This document shows, one piece after another, positions 1 through 7,694 of a stretch of DNA of 12,966 nucleotides. The translations under genes and the position numbers were made by a program. Position 1 is the stretch's first letter. Each line of letters starts with the position of its first letter. This stretch comes from Spirochaetales bacterium (GTDB lineage: Bacteria; Spirochaetota; Spirochaetia; ARS1246), in contig JAFGHN010000234.1 of the NCBI GenBank assembly GCA_016930115.1, positions 1 to 12,966 of the forward strand, given 5' to 3'. Under the pieces are notes generated by a model. That model was not told where the DNA came from, did no database searches, and saw only the letters and a list, made by a program, of their open reading frames with translations.

Positions 1-1347
1 GACGGCGACCGCGAGGCGACGGGCGCCTTCGTATCGTCGATTTTTACCGTGTTGAGCTTTCTCATAACGCTTATTGTGGCTGCGGGTATTGCCCTCGCGC
101 CGCTGTTCGTACCTCTGTTCGGCACCGATCCGGCGGAAACGACTCTCCTGACCCGGGTGATGTTTCCCTACCTGGCATGTATCTCGCTGGCTGCGCTTTT
201 TCAGGGCATCCTCAACTCGACCGGGAGCTTTGCACCTTCGGGATTCACGCCGATCCTGTTCAACCTTGCGGTGATTGGAACCACAGCGCTTTTCTCGAAC
301 CTGATGGCCAATCCCGCGAGAGCTATGGCAACCGGCGTCGTCCTCGGCGGGGCGCTGCAGTGCCTGTTCCAGCTTCCTTTCGTGCTCAAAAAGGGAGTCC
401 GCTTGAGCCTGACGGGCTTGCGTGCGGCCTTTCGCAACCCGGGGACCCGCACGGTGCTCAGGCTCATTGCCCCGACCATCGTCGGGATGGCGGCCTACCA
501 GCTCAACGAAATCGTTTCCGTCGCGCTCGCCGGGAACGCCGGCCCGGGGGTGGCGTCTTCGCTCCAATTCTCGCTGCGCCTGCAGGAGCTGGTGCTGGGG
601 GTGTTCGCCGTCTCGGTGGGCACGGTGATGCTGCCGCAGCTCTCGGCCCACGTCAAAAGTGAGCGCTGGGCGGATTTTAACCGCGAGCTCGCCGGCTCGC
701 TCAACGTCATCGCGCTGATCACCGTTCCGATTACTTTCTTTGCTCTGGTGACCGGCGAAGCCATTGTCACGGTGCTTTTCCGCGGGCGGAGTTTCGGCGC
801 CGAATCGACCGCTCTGACGGTCTACGCCTTCCGTTTTCACATGCTCGGGGTCTACTTCATCGCGCTCAACCGAATCCTGGCGCCCGCCTTCTACGCCCAG
901 AAAAACACCCTGGCGCCGACGGCGGCCGGTATCGCCTCCTTCGGTCTGAATATCGCGTTGGCGGTTATTCTTTCGCGGCCGATGCAGGGCGGAGGTATCG
1001 CGCTCGCGCTGTCGATTGCGGGCGCGGTTAACACGGTCATGCTGCTCGCGCTGTTGCGGCGGAACGCTGCAGTCGACATCGGAATGATAGCTCGTTCGAT
1101 GATTCCGTACCTTTTGAAAATACTCCTACTCTCCGTGGTGGCGGTGGCGCCGGTCTACTTCCTGCAGCCCCGGTTTGCGGAGTGGCTTGCCCGGGCCGCG
1201 GGGCTCCCGCTGCGTCTGAACGCCGCCCTGGTTCTTATTGCCTCCGCGCTGGTTTTCTTCGCCCTTTGGTTGGCCGGGCTCCTCCTTACGCGCGACAGGC
1301 AGCTCAAAGCGCTTATTGAAAGCCTCCACCGGAAGCTGGGGCGGTAA
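1..1347 (+). CDS. murJ: Lipid II flippase MurJ (MviN family), 5'-truncated
   Basis: Inner-membrane flippase that moves lipid II, the undecaprenyl-linked peptidoglycan precursor, to the periplasmic face; a member of the MOP exporter superfamily. The frame is open from base 1 (DGDREATGAFVSS), so the true start lies upstream. About 448 codons are visible against roughly 510-530 for the family, so only the first one or two helices are missing. The product is almost entirely hydrophobic helices with short basic loops. Recognisable family stretches include FPYLACISLAALFQGILNS, IAPTIVGMAAYQLNEIV, LQELVLGVFAVSVGTVMLP and the FYAQKNTLAP loop. It ends with a basic cytoplasmic tail (ESLHRKLGR). The cyclase gene starts 78 bp downstream on the same strand and could be cotranscribed. 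Base 49 is only an internal GTG of the frame, not a start. Family assignment is firm. Confidence 0.94.
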   Translation, partial: DGDREATGAFVSSIFTVLSFLITLIVAAGIALAPLFVPLFGTDPAETTLLTRVMFPYLACISLAALFQGILNSTGSFAPSGFTPILFNLAVIGTTALFSNLMANPARAMATGVVLGGALQCLFQLPFVLKKGVRLSLTGLRAAFRNPGTRTVLRLIAPTIVGMAAYQLNEIVSVALAGNAGPGVASSLQFSLRLQELVLGVFAVSVGTVMLPQLSAHVKSERWADFNRELAGSLNVIALITVPITFFALVTGEAIVTVLFRGRSFGAESTALTVYAFRFHMLGVYFIALNRILAPAFYAQKNTLAPTAAGIASFGLNIALAVILSRPMQGGGIALALSIAGAVNTVMLLALLRRNAAVDIGMIARSMIPYLLKILLLSVVAVAPVYFLQPRFAEWLARAAGLPLRLNAALVLIASALVFFALWLAGLLLTRDRQLKALIESLHRKLGR

Positions 1348-1425
1348 GAAGACACCTCGAATACGGGAGAGATCTCGCCTCCTTTGAGTAACTCTGCTAC
1401 AGTGTTGGGCAACCAGGGGGAGACA

Positions 1426-3225
1426 ATGGGCGACTCGTCAGCCGGTGTTAGTGCTCGAGGCAGCTTGAGCCTGCGCGTCAAGATCATTCTTGCGTTTTTT
1501 ATTATCAGCTCCTTCGTGAGCGTCGCTTTGAGCGTGATCACCTTTCGTATCCTGAGTGACAGCCTCTTCACCGGGTTGCAGGACCGGGTGAGAAACTTGA
1601 GTGAGCTCGGGAGCCTCACCCTCGACAGGGCCGCCTTCCGCCGGCTGGTGGAGCAGGTGTCCGGAGACCTGACAGCGGAGCAGGTTGCAGCAGTCGAGAC
1701 ATCAGAAGATTTCCGTCTCGTTTCCGACCAACTTAACCGCATACGGGAAACCGACGAAGAAGTGGTAGGGTACATCTATACTTTCATTCCGACTGAAGAA
1801 GAGAACATGGCGCTTTTCGTCGTGGATGCGGATCTCCTTCCAGGCCTGGAAGCACGGGCCTCAGGTGAGGAAGTGCCTGAGGAAGACTTGACCCACTTTG
1901 CCTCGGAGTTTGACCTTTCCGAGTTTCCTGTGGCTCGAGCGGCCTTGCGGGAAGCGCGGACTATGGTGGAGACGGAGTACACCTATGACGAAGCCTATGA
2001 CGTCAACTCCTTGAGCGGCTATAGCCCGATTTTCGATACCGACGGCATGACTTTGCTCGCCATGACCGGGGTTGACCTTTTTGACACGGACGCCAGAATT
2101 ATTCTGCGGCGGACGACCACCCTTTCCTTCGTCGTGTCCGGCGCCGCGCTGTTGCTGTCGATGGGGACTTCGATTTTCTTCGGCTACCTGTTTACCCGGG
2201 GTATCATTCAGCTGGATCAGGTTGTACGCAGTTTCGGCGAGCGGAACCTCGAAGTCCGCGTCAAGGTCCATTCCAAAGATGAGGTCGGACGGCTGGGCGC
2301 GAGCTTCAACCAAATGGCCGACATCATCCAGCGTTACAGCCGGGAGCTCGAGGCGCTGTTGAATGCCTACGGCCGTTTCGTCCCTCACAATTTCCTGAGA
2401 TTTCTGCACAAACAGAGCGTCCTCGACGTAAAGCTGGGGGATCAGGTGGAGGAGGAGATGACCATCCTGTTCTCCGATATCCGCTCCTTCACCCGGCTTT
2501 CGGAGTCGATGAGTCCGCAGGAGAATTTCAACTTCCTCAATTCCTACTTGAGCCGGGTGGGTCCCGAGATACGCTCCCACGACGGGTTCATCGACAAATA
2601 CATCGGGGACGCGATCATGGCGCTCTTCCCCAAGCGCCCTGATGACGCGGTACGCGCCGCCATCGCCATTCGCCACAAGCTCCTTGAGTACAACGGGCAC
2701 CGGCATTCCAGCGGCTACGCTCCAATCGAAGTGGGGATCGGGCTTAACACGGGTCGGCTGATGCTGGGTACTATCGGCGAGCAGGAGCGCATGGACGGCT
2801 CCGTGATCTCGGATGCGGTGAACCTCTGCTCCCGTCTGGAGTCTCTCTCAAAGGTGTACGGGCAAACCATCCTCATAACCGGCCACACGTTGAGCAAGCT
2901 CGAAAACCGGAGGGCATACCACCTGCGTTTTGTAGACCGGGTACTGGTTCGCGGCAGGACAGTGTCTGTCCCGGTCTACGAGGTGTTCGATGCAGATCCT
3001 CCACAGATTCTGGAGGCAAAAGAAAAGGCGAGAAAAAAATGGAGTGAAGCCCTTGATCACTACTATGCGGGCAGGTTCAAGAACGCGTATGTCCTTTTAA
3101 AAGAACTGAAGGAAATGCTCCCTGACGATCCGGTCATCACCCTGTTCCTGAGGCGCTGCGTGCACAACATCAGAAACGGCGTGCCCGAGAACTGGCAGGG
3201 AGTGGAAATAATCGATTCAAAATAG
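1426..3225 (+). CDS. Membrane-bound class III adenylate cyclase (Cache-like sensor, HAMP, cyclase domain)
   Basis: Predicted to convert ATP to cAMP in response to an extracytoplasmic signal. I chose ATG 1426 because AGGGGGAG lies 3-4 bases upstream; an in-frame TTG at 1384 would add 14 residues but has no ribosome site. Layout in the 599-aa protein: TM1 about 17-42; extracytoplasmic region about 43-229 ending in a Cache-like GYSPIFDTDG...GVDL stretch; TM2 about 230-256; HAMP about 257-308 (KDEVGRLGASFNQM); cyclase domain about 340-520. Catalytic residues are all present: metal Asp351 (FSDIRSF) and Asp395 (DKYIGD), purine-selecting Lys391 and Asp463 (ISDAVN), transition-state Asn466 and Arg470 (NLCSR). 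The Lys/Asp pair argues for ATP rather than GTP. A helical TPR-like tail (about 545-599) follows. The sensed ligand is unknown. Confidence 0.92.
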   Translation: MGDSSAGVSARGSLSLRVKIILAFFIISSFVSVALSVITFRILSDSLFTGLQDRVRNLSELGSLTLDRAAFRRLVEQVSGDLTAEQVAAVETSEDFRLVSDQLNRIRETDEEVVGYIYTFIPTEEENMALFVVDADLLPGLEARASGEEVPEEDLTHFASEFDLSEFPVARAALREARTMVETEYTYDEAYDVNSLSGYSPIFDTDGMTLLAMTGVDLFDTDARIILRRTTTLSFVVSGAALLLSMGTSIFFGYLFTRGIIQLDQVVRSFGERNLEVRVKVHSKDEVGRLGASFNQMADIIQRYSRELEALLNAYGRFVPHNFLRFLHKQSVLDVKLGDQVEEEMTILFSDIRSFTRLSESMSPQENFNFLNSYLSRVGPEIRSHDGFIDKYIGDAIMALFPKRPDDAVRAAIAIRHKLLEYNGHRHSSGYAPIEVGIGLNTGRLMLGTIGEQERMDGSVISDAVNLCSRLESLSKVYGQTILITGHTLSKLENRRAYHLRFVDRVLVRGRTVSVPVYEVFDADPPQILEAKEKARKKWSEALDHYYAGRFKNAYVLLKELKEMLPDDPVITLFLRRCVHNIRNGVPENWQGVEIIDSK

Positions 3226-3599
3226 GACGGGAAAACCCGACCGGCGCGGAACCGGTTCAAGTATCCGACGTATTCACTGCGCCAATCAACATCGATCCAC
3301 GCGTGCCGCAGAGACTGCACACCGATGGCCCGACACTTCCACAAAGTCTCTTCTGAACCGGCCGCTTGCGTGAGCGCCGGAGCAAGCCCCCGGCGTACTG
3401 CTGCCCTGTTTTACTCAACAAACGCCTCACATGCTCGGGCACATAACCTGCACCTTGGCTGTGATCTCAAGGAAGAAGTTTCTTGGCCAAACGGTGATCG
3501 AACCCTGGTCGCCGACAAAGCGGGCGGCCTCTCCCCGCGCTTGATCCACATCCAGCCTGCCGCCAGCCTACGAAGAAACACCTTTTTGCTGAGCTTATC

Positions 3600-3628
3600 T
3601 TGACAATCCGCCGGATGGTGATCATCAT
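3600..3628 (+). promoter_or_regulatory. Candidate sigma70-type promoter for the ATPase gene
   Basis: A perfect -35 box TTGACA (3600-3605) is followed after exactly 17 bases by CATCAT (3623-3628), which matches TATAAT at four of six positions. Transcription would begin near 3635, about 55 bases before the ATPase start. This is pattern matching by eye only. Confidence 0.5.
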
Positions 3629-3669
3629 AAGTATGATTAATGCAGTAGTTGTTGCGTTTATCATAGATA
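3624..3669. promoter_or_regulatory. Possible operator: two short palindromes over and after the -10 box
   Basis: ATCATA-AG-TATGAT (3624-3637) is a perfect 6-bp inverted repeat overlapping the proposed -10 box. A second, weaker one, TATC-ATA-GATA (3659-3669), lies in the leader and shares the ATCATA core. Position and symmetry suit a dimeric repressor, possibly autoregulation of the downstream gene, but no regulator gene is adjacent. AT-rich palindromes this short also occur by chance. Confidence 0.35.
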
Positions 3670-3690
3670 CTTCGTGTTTGGAGGTGCGTT

Positions 3691-5004
3691 TTGGAACGTG
3701 CTGCCACCGGGGAACTGATCGCTTGGAAGAACCGAAAGAATCGAAAGCCGCTGCTTGTAAGGGGTGTCAGGCAGAGCGGCAAAACGTACTTGCTGCAAGA
3801 GTTCGGTCGCACCCACTTCCGGGATGTCGCCTACTTTAACTTCGAATCTTTTCCTTCATTAACTGAATTGTTTGAACGCGACCTCAATCCTCGCCGAATT
3901 CTCATGGAGCTTGGCGTGCTTTCCGGCAAAAAGATCGAACCGGAAACCACATTGGTTATTTGGGATGAAGTGCAATTTTGCCCGAAGGCGCTGACTGCTC
4001 TCAAGTACTTCGCGGAGCAGACTCCTGAATATGCCGTTGCGTGTGCCGGGTCGCTCCTGGGTCTATCCCTTGCGAGACCTTCGTCCTTTCCCGTGGGAAA
4101 AGTCGATGTAATTCTGCTGCGGCCCATGAGCTTCCATGAGTTTCTGTCGGCACGTGACGGGACGCATGCCCTCTTGGACTATCTTTCGGAATCCCGCGCA
4201 GAAGAGCTGCTCCCGCAGGTTTTCGTGGACAAGCTCATCACCTTTTTTAAGGAGTTTCAGCTCACCGGAGGAATGCCGGAGGCAGTCAAGACATGGATGG
4301 AGAGTGAAGACCTGTCCGAAACAGAGAGGATCCAAGACTCGATCTTGAGAACCTATGAACTGGACTTCGCAAAACATGCACCGGCGACGGACTTCCCAAA
4401 GCTCTCGTCGATTTGGAAAAGCATTCCCGCGCAGCTCGCTCGAGCGAACGCCCGCTTCGTCTATAGTCAGGCGCGAGCTGGAGCGCGGGCTAAGGACCTT
4501 GAGGATGCGCTCCAGTGGCTGGTCGATGCGGGCATGGTGTACAAGGTGCACAGAGTAGAAACGGCGGCTTTGCCGTTGTCGGCCTATGTCGATCAGAAAG
4601 CGTTTAAGCTGTTTGCCGCCGATATCGGATTGCTGCGTCGGTTGGCCGGAGTGCCGGGCGCAGTAGTTGTTGACGAGTCGCCGCTCTATAGGGAGTTCAA
4701 AGGAGCGATGACGGAGAACTACGTTCTCCACGAGCTCGTCTGTGCGCTCGGTGAGATCCCGTACTATTGGACATCGGGAAACACCGCGGAGGTTGATTTT
4801 GTAATTCAAGCTGGAAACCGGATTATCCCACTTGAAGTCAAGTCGTCGAGGAACGTTCGATCGAGAAGTCTTCGCGTCTACCGCGAAAAATATCGCCCGG
4901 CCGCCGCTATCAGAACGTCGATGTTGAACGTCAGGAAGGAGGGAGAGCTTTGGAACATACCGCTCTATCTCCTGTGGAATATAGGCGCCTATTTATCGTT
5001 CTAG
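3691..5004 (+). CDS. AAA_14 / DUF4143 family ATPase with C-terminal PD-(D/E)XK-like motif
   Basis: An orphan P-loop ATPase of the widespread AAA_14-DUF4143 family, whose cellular role is not established. The start is TTG 3691, supported by GGAGG at 3680-3684 with 6-base spacing. Of 437 aa, residues 1-180 form the AAA_14 domain, with Walker A GVRQSGKT at 25-32 and Walker B LVIWDEVQ around Asp92/Glu93. The helical DUF4143 region lies about 220-330. The C-terminus has an EVDFVI...PLEVKSS arrangement (Asp369, Glu382, Lys384), the core pattern of the PD-(D/E)XK nuclease fold that often ends this family; whether it cleaves DNA is unknown. Base composition looks visibly lower in GC than the flanking genes, for example around 3841-3900. 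With its own promoter and unrelated neighbours, this suggests horizontal acquisition. Length is typical for the family, so the gene is probably intact. Confidence 0.9.
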   Translation: MERAATGELIAWKNRKNRKPLLVRGVRQSGKTYLLQEFGRTHFRDVAYFNFESFPSLTELFERDLNPRRILMELGVLSGKKIEPETTLVIWDEVQFCPKALTALKYFAEQTPEYAVACAGSLLGLSLARPSSFPVGKVDVILLRPMSFHEFLSARDGTHALLDYLSESRAEELLPQVFVDKLITFFKEFQLTGGMPEAVKTWMESEDLSETERIQDSILRTYELDFAKHAPATDFPKLSSIWKSIPAQLARANARFVYSQARAGARAKDLEDALQWLVDAGMVYKVHRVETAALPLSAYVDQKAFKLFAADIGLLRRLAGVPGAVVVDESPLYREFKGAMTENYVLHELVCALGEIPYYWTSGNTAEVDFVIQAGNRIIPLEVKSSRNVRSRSLRVYREKYRPAAAIRTSMLNVRKEGELWNIPLYLLWNIGAYLSF

Positions 5005-5039
5005 AGCAGGTCGGAACGTACAGAACCCTGTTCCGGCTC
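5004..5039 (+). terminator. Terminator-like hairpin after the ATPase gene (no T-tract)
   Basis: The arms CGGAAC (5012-5017) and GTTCCG (5030-5035) can form a 6-bp stem with a 12-base loop. They are extended, across an unpaired AGGT, by GAGC (5004-5007) and GCTC (5036-5039). It begins at the last base of the ATPase stop codon. The lack of a following T-run makes intrinsic termination uncertain. Confidence 0.3.
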
Positions 5040-5222
5040 GAACGTCGCATATGGACGGCTATTCGGCCATACACTACACTTACCTGTAACGGCGCCTGAG
5101 AGAGGCTATGGCCGGCGTCTGCAATGACAAGCGCCCGTGGAACTACACGCGCCGCAGCCGGCCGCCAACCGCCGGCCTGGACGGCCGGTACCTACGGCAG
5201 CGGATAGACGGAGGTGGTTGGT

Positions 5223-7597
5223 ATGAAATCATCGTTGTCGGTTGCGGCCTGTTCACTCCTCCGCTGCAAGTGGCCGCGCCGACGTTCACCCCACGGACGG
5301 GAACATACCAGACGGTGCAGCACGTCACGATCTCTTCCGCCACCGGCGGGGCTTCCATCCGTTATACCACCGACGGCACACTCCCGACAGCTGAGAAGGG
5401 GAAGCTCTACTCGGGCCCGGTCTCGATCGCGACCACGACGACGGTGAAAGCGATAGCCTTCAAGGGCGGCATGGATGGACTCGGCGGTAGCGAGCGCGGC
5501 CTACACGATCAGCCTGCCTGCGGTCACCAGCGGTTTGACGGTGGGGACGGAAGGGGGGACCGTGGAGAACCTGCTGGGGGGGAGGCTGGAGGTGCCGGCG
5601 GGGGCGTTGGCCGGGCCGGTGCGGCTCACGGTTACCTGCTACGCTGACGCTGGGAGTTTTATCCAGGCGTATGCGCCGTTTCCGTCGGTGCCGGGGGTGA
5701 GCTTTGGGCCCGACGGTCAGACCTTTCTCTCGCCGGTGATGATCACGATGCCCTCCGCCCGGCTGCTGACTCCCGGTGAGCGGATGGATCTGTTCATGTA
5801 CGACGGGTCGAGCGAAAGATGGGTGGAGCAGGATGTGGCTGCGGTGGTGGGCCCGGAGGGGAACACGGTGCAGGCGCAGGTCGATCACTTCTGCTGTTAC
5901 GCGCCGCTGTCGATCCCGCCTGAGACGTTGTCTCACGTCGGGGGGTATCTGGCACTGTTCGAGCCGAACGTGGCGCTGGAATACTACGTGGGCTGGTTTA
6001 TCTTCAATACCAATGCCGTCGGACATACCTACACGCTGGGTGACACGATTTACAAGCAGGTAGGGCTGGGGATCGACGTGATGTATCTCATTGACGGGGA
6101 GAGCGGTCAGGTTGCGTACTCTAACATGGTGACCACGAGCAATGCGGTCTCGCTTTCGAAGGCGCACGATGTGATGAGCACGGGCGGGGGCGCCATCAGT
6201 TACGACATCTGCGTGACGTTGTATTACGAGGGGTCCGATTCCTCGCAGGACGAGCGGTTTCCGTATGTGTCGATATTGAATCCGCAACCGATCGAAACGG
6301 TGAACGGGCCGACCACCATCGGCACCTACACACAGCGAGCCCAGCGGGTATATTTCTACGCCGACTCTTCCTATCTCGGTATGGACGATGAGGCGCCGTT
6401 TTCGTGGGAGTGGGACGCGACCGGCGCTACGGAAGGGCGGCATCTGATTTGGGCGTATGCCTATGATGCGGACGGGGACATGCGGCAGGACAGTGTCGAA
6501 GTCATCAAGAGCGGTGGGCCAATTGTGCTGGATGTGCGGCCGTTGCCGGCGGCGGAACAGGTGGAGCTCAATACGACGGTGACGGTCACCTTTTCCAGAC
6601 CGATGGAACCCGCCGCCAACGAGGGGGCGTTCACCATCACCCCCGCAACGGCGGGGAGCTTCGAATGGCCCGCGGTGAACCGCATGACCTTCGTGCCGGC
6701 GGGCGATCTGCAGGAGGACTGTATGTACACCGTCACCGTGGGAGCGGGCGTGGAGGACCATCAGGGCAATCCGATCTTCATGGAATATGACCCGGGCATG
6801 GAAGAGTATGTGCCCTGGACCGGTTATTTCTACACGCTCGGGGAATTACAGCCGCCGAAATCCGTCGAAGTCGGCACGGACAGGGAGCTGACGAGTTTCG
6901 CTTTTGCAGGCGACGTAACCATCACCCCCAACACCGACTGGGAACGTGTCACTGAATACCGCCTCTACTGGGGCAAATGACTACGGCGGCCGCCTCTCGA
7001 GCTATCCTGTCGCCACCGTTTATCCGGAGGGCTTCGCTGATTCCTATGTCGTGCCGATCGGACCGGTGGTACCCCCCATGGGAGGGTCGTGGGCGGCGGC
7101 AGACCTCACGGGAACGATCCTGGTTGCCGCCGTAGAGGGCTGGAACGAGAGCAGGCACAGCGCAGTCTCCGCATATACCAATGAAGCTATGACTGCCATA
7201 GGCTCCACGTACTCAGGTTACCTCGAGGTGCATTTGGTGGACGGGGACTCGAAGTGGTCGCCATACTTTTCGTTCGAGTTGAATGCGAGAATCGATTTCA
7301 CCGTGTCCGCCACCGCGGTTACCCTCTTAAACGGCGGCGGGTCACTGACCTCCATCAGCGTTGATTTCCGGGCTTTGGGTGATCCCTGGGCGATACAATA
7401 CCGACACCTGCTACGAAGAAAGCGGGGACATCGACGGCTTCTATTTAGGCTACGGTCTCGGCCCCGCTTTGCTCGATGCGAGCTTAAGCGCCGCGGGAAG
7501 CGCGGAGTTGGCGGTGGGTGACCGGAACGGCACAATTCCCGGCTTGGGTTATGATTACAGCGTAAAAGAGTACACGCTGGTATTCTGCAAACAATGA
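5223..7597 (+). pseudogene. Broken multi-domain surface/exported protein (CHB_HEX repeat, ZU5-like, Ig-like domains)
   Basis: Start ATG 5223 has a good ribosome site (GGAGGTGG from 5210). The coding signal then moves between frames: a short N-terminus in the ATG frame; about 5235-5477 in the frame one base back, encoding a CHB_HEX-type repeat (VAAPTFTP...IRYTTDGTLPT...VKAIAF); 5478-6971 back in the first frame; about 6970-7387 in a third frame; and 7388-7597 to the end (EYTLVFCKQ). Joined, the ancestor would be near 790 aa. After the CHB_HEX repeat come a ZU5-like domain (GGTVENLLGGRLEVPAGAL...QVDHFCCYAPL), an uncharacterised middle, an Ig-like domain (VYFYADSSYLGMDDEAPFSWEWD), an SbsA-like Ig domain (VTVTFSRPMEP) and a further beta-rich tail. 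VAAC or VVGC near the start could be a lipobox, but the leader is unusually short. No enzymatic motif is visible. I infer a decayed adhesin-like or lipoprotein gene. Sequencing errors are possible but would have to cluster in this gene alone. Confidence 0.8.
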
Positions 7598-7656
7598 GCC
7601 CGGACGTCTTATGCTGACGGGCGCTCGGCCGGCCCCGTTCCTTTTCCGGCCGGAGC
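7598..7656. terminator. Hairpins between convergent genes, possible bidirectional terminator
   Basis: The 97-bp gap between the + pseudogene and the - flavoprotein gene holds two inverted repeats. GCCCG (7598-7602) pairs with CGGGC (7618-7622). GCTCGGCCGG (7623-7632) pairs with CCGGCCGGAGC (7646-7656), with one bulged base, around a 13-base loop. Neither side has a clear T-run, so termination is inferred mainly from position and stem strength. Confidence 0.35.
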
Positions 7657-7694
7657 CCTCTCGCCCGCGATCCCGCTCCGGCGCGCCACGCGGC

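Larger units (their letters stand above)
3226..3690. other. Gene-free intergenic stretch between cyclase and ATPase
   Basis: I find no protein family in any frame here; the open frames on both strands read as low-complexity Arg/Ser/Gly-rich noise. Contents: a small CGGG-AAAA-CCCG hairpin just after the cyclase stop (3228-3239), a 10-bp palindrome GAACCGGTTC (3249-3258), and a potentially structured block bounded by GTTTCTT (3478-3484) and AAGAAAC (3573-3579). A candidate promoter with overlapping palindromes follows at 3600-3669. No T-rich intrinsic terminator is evident after the cyclase gene. Confidence 0.6.

Noticed and set aside
1384..1425. TTG 1384 as the cyclase start
   Set aside because: No ribosome site, whereas ATG 1426 has AGGGGGAG just upstream.
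1861..2706. 281-codon antisense frame inside the cyclase
   Set aside because: The + frame carries a complete cyclase domain; the antisense product has no family features.
3491..3507. tRNA T-arm-like GTTCGATC on the - strand
   Set aside because: Flanking bases do not form a five-pair T-stem and no acceptor, D or anticodon arms can be built.
3411..3812. 133-codon - strand frame covering the intergenic region and ATPase start
   Set aside because: Low-complexity composition, overlaps the P-loop end of the ATPase and has no family resemblance.
5108..5222. Upstream extension of the surface protein from ATG 5108
   Set aside because: Poorly spaced ribosome site and no domain-like sequence before 5223; ATG 5223 has a strong site.
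5460..6761. Long antisense open frame of 433 codons across the pseudogene
   Set aside because: Product is His/Arg/Pro-rich with no domain and mirrors the domain-bearing + frame; a GC-driven shadow.
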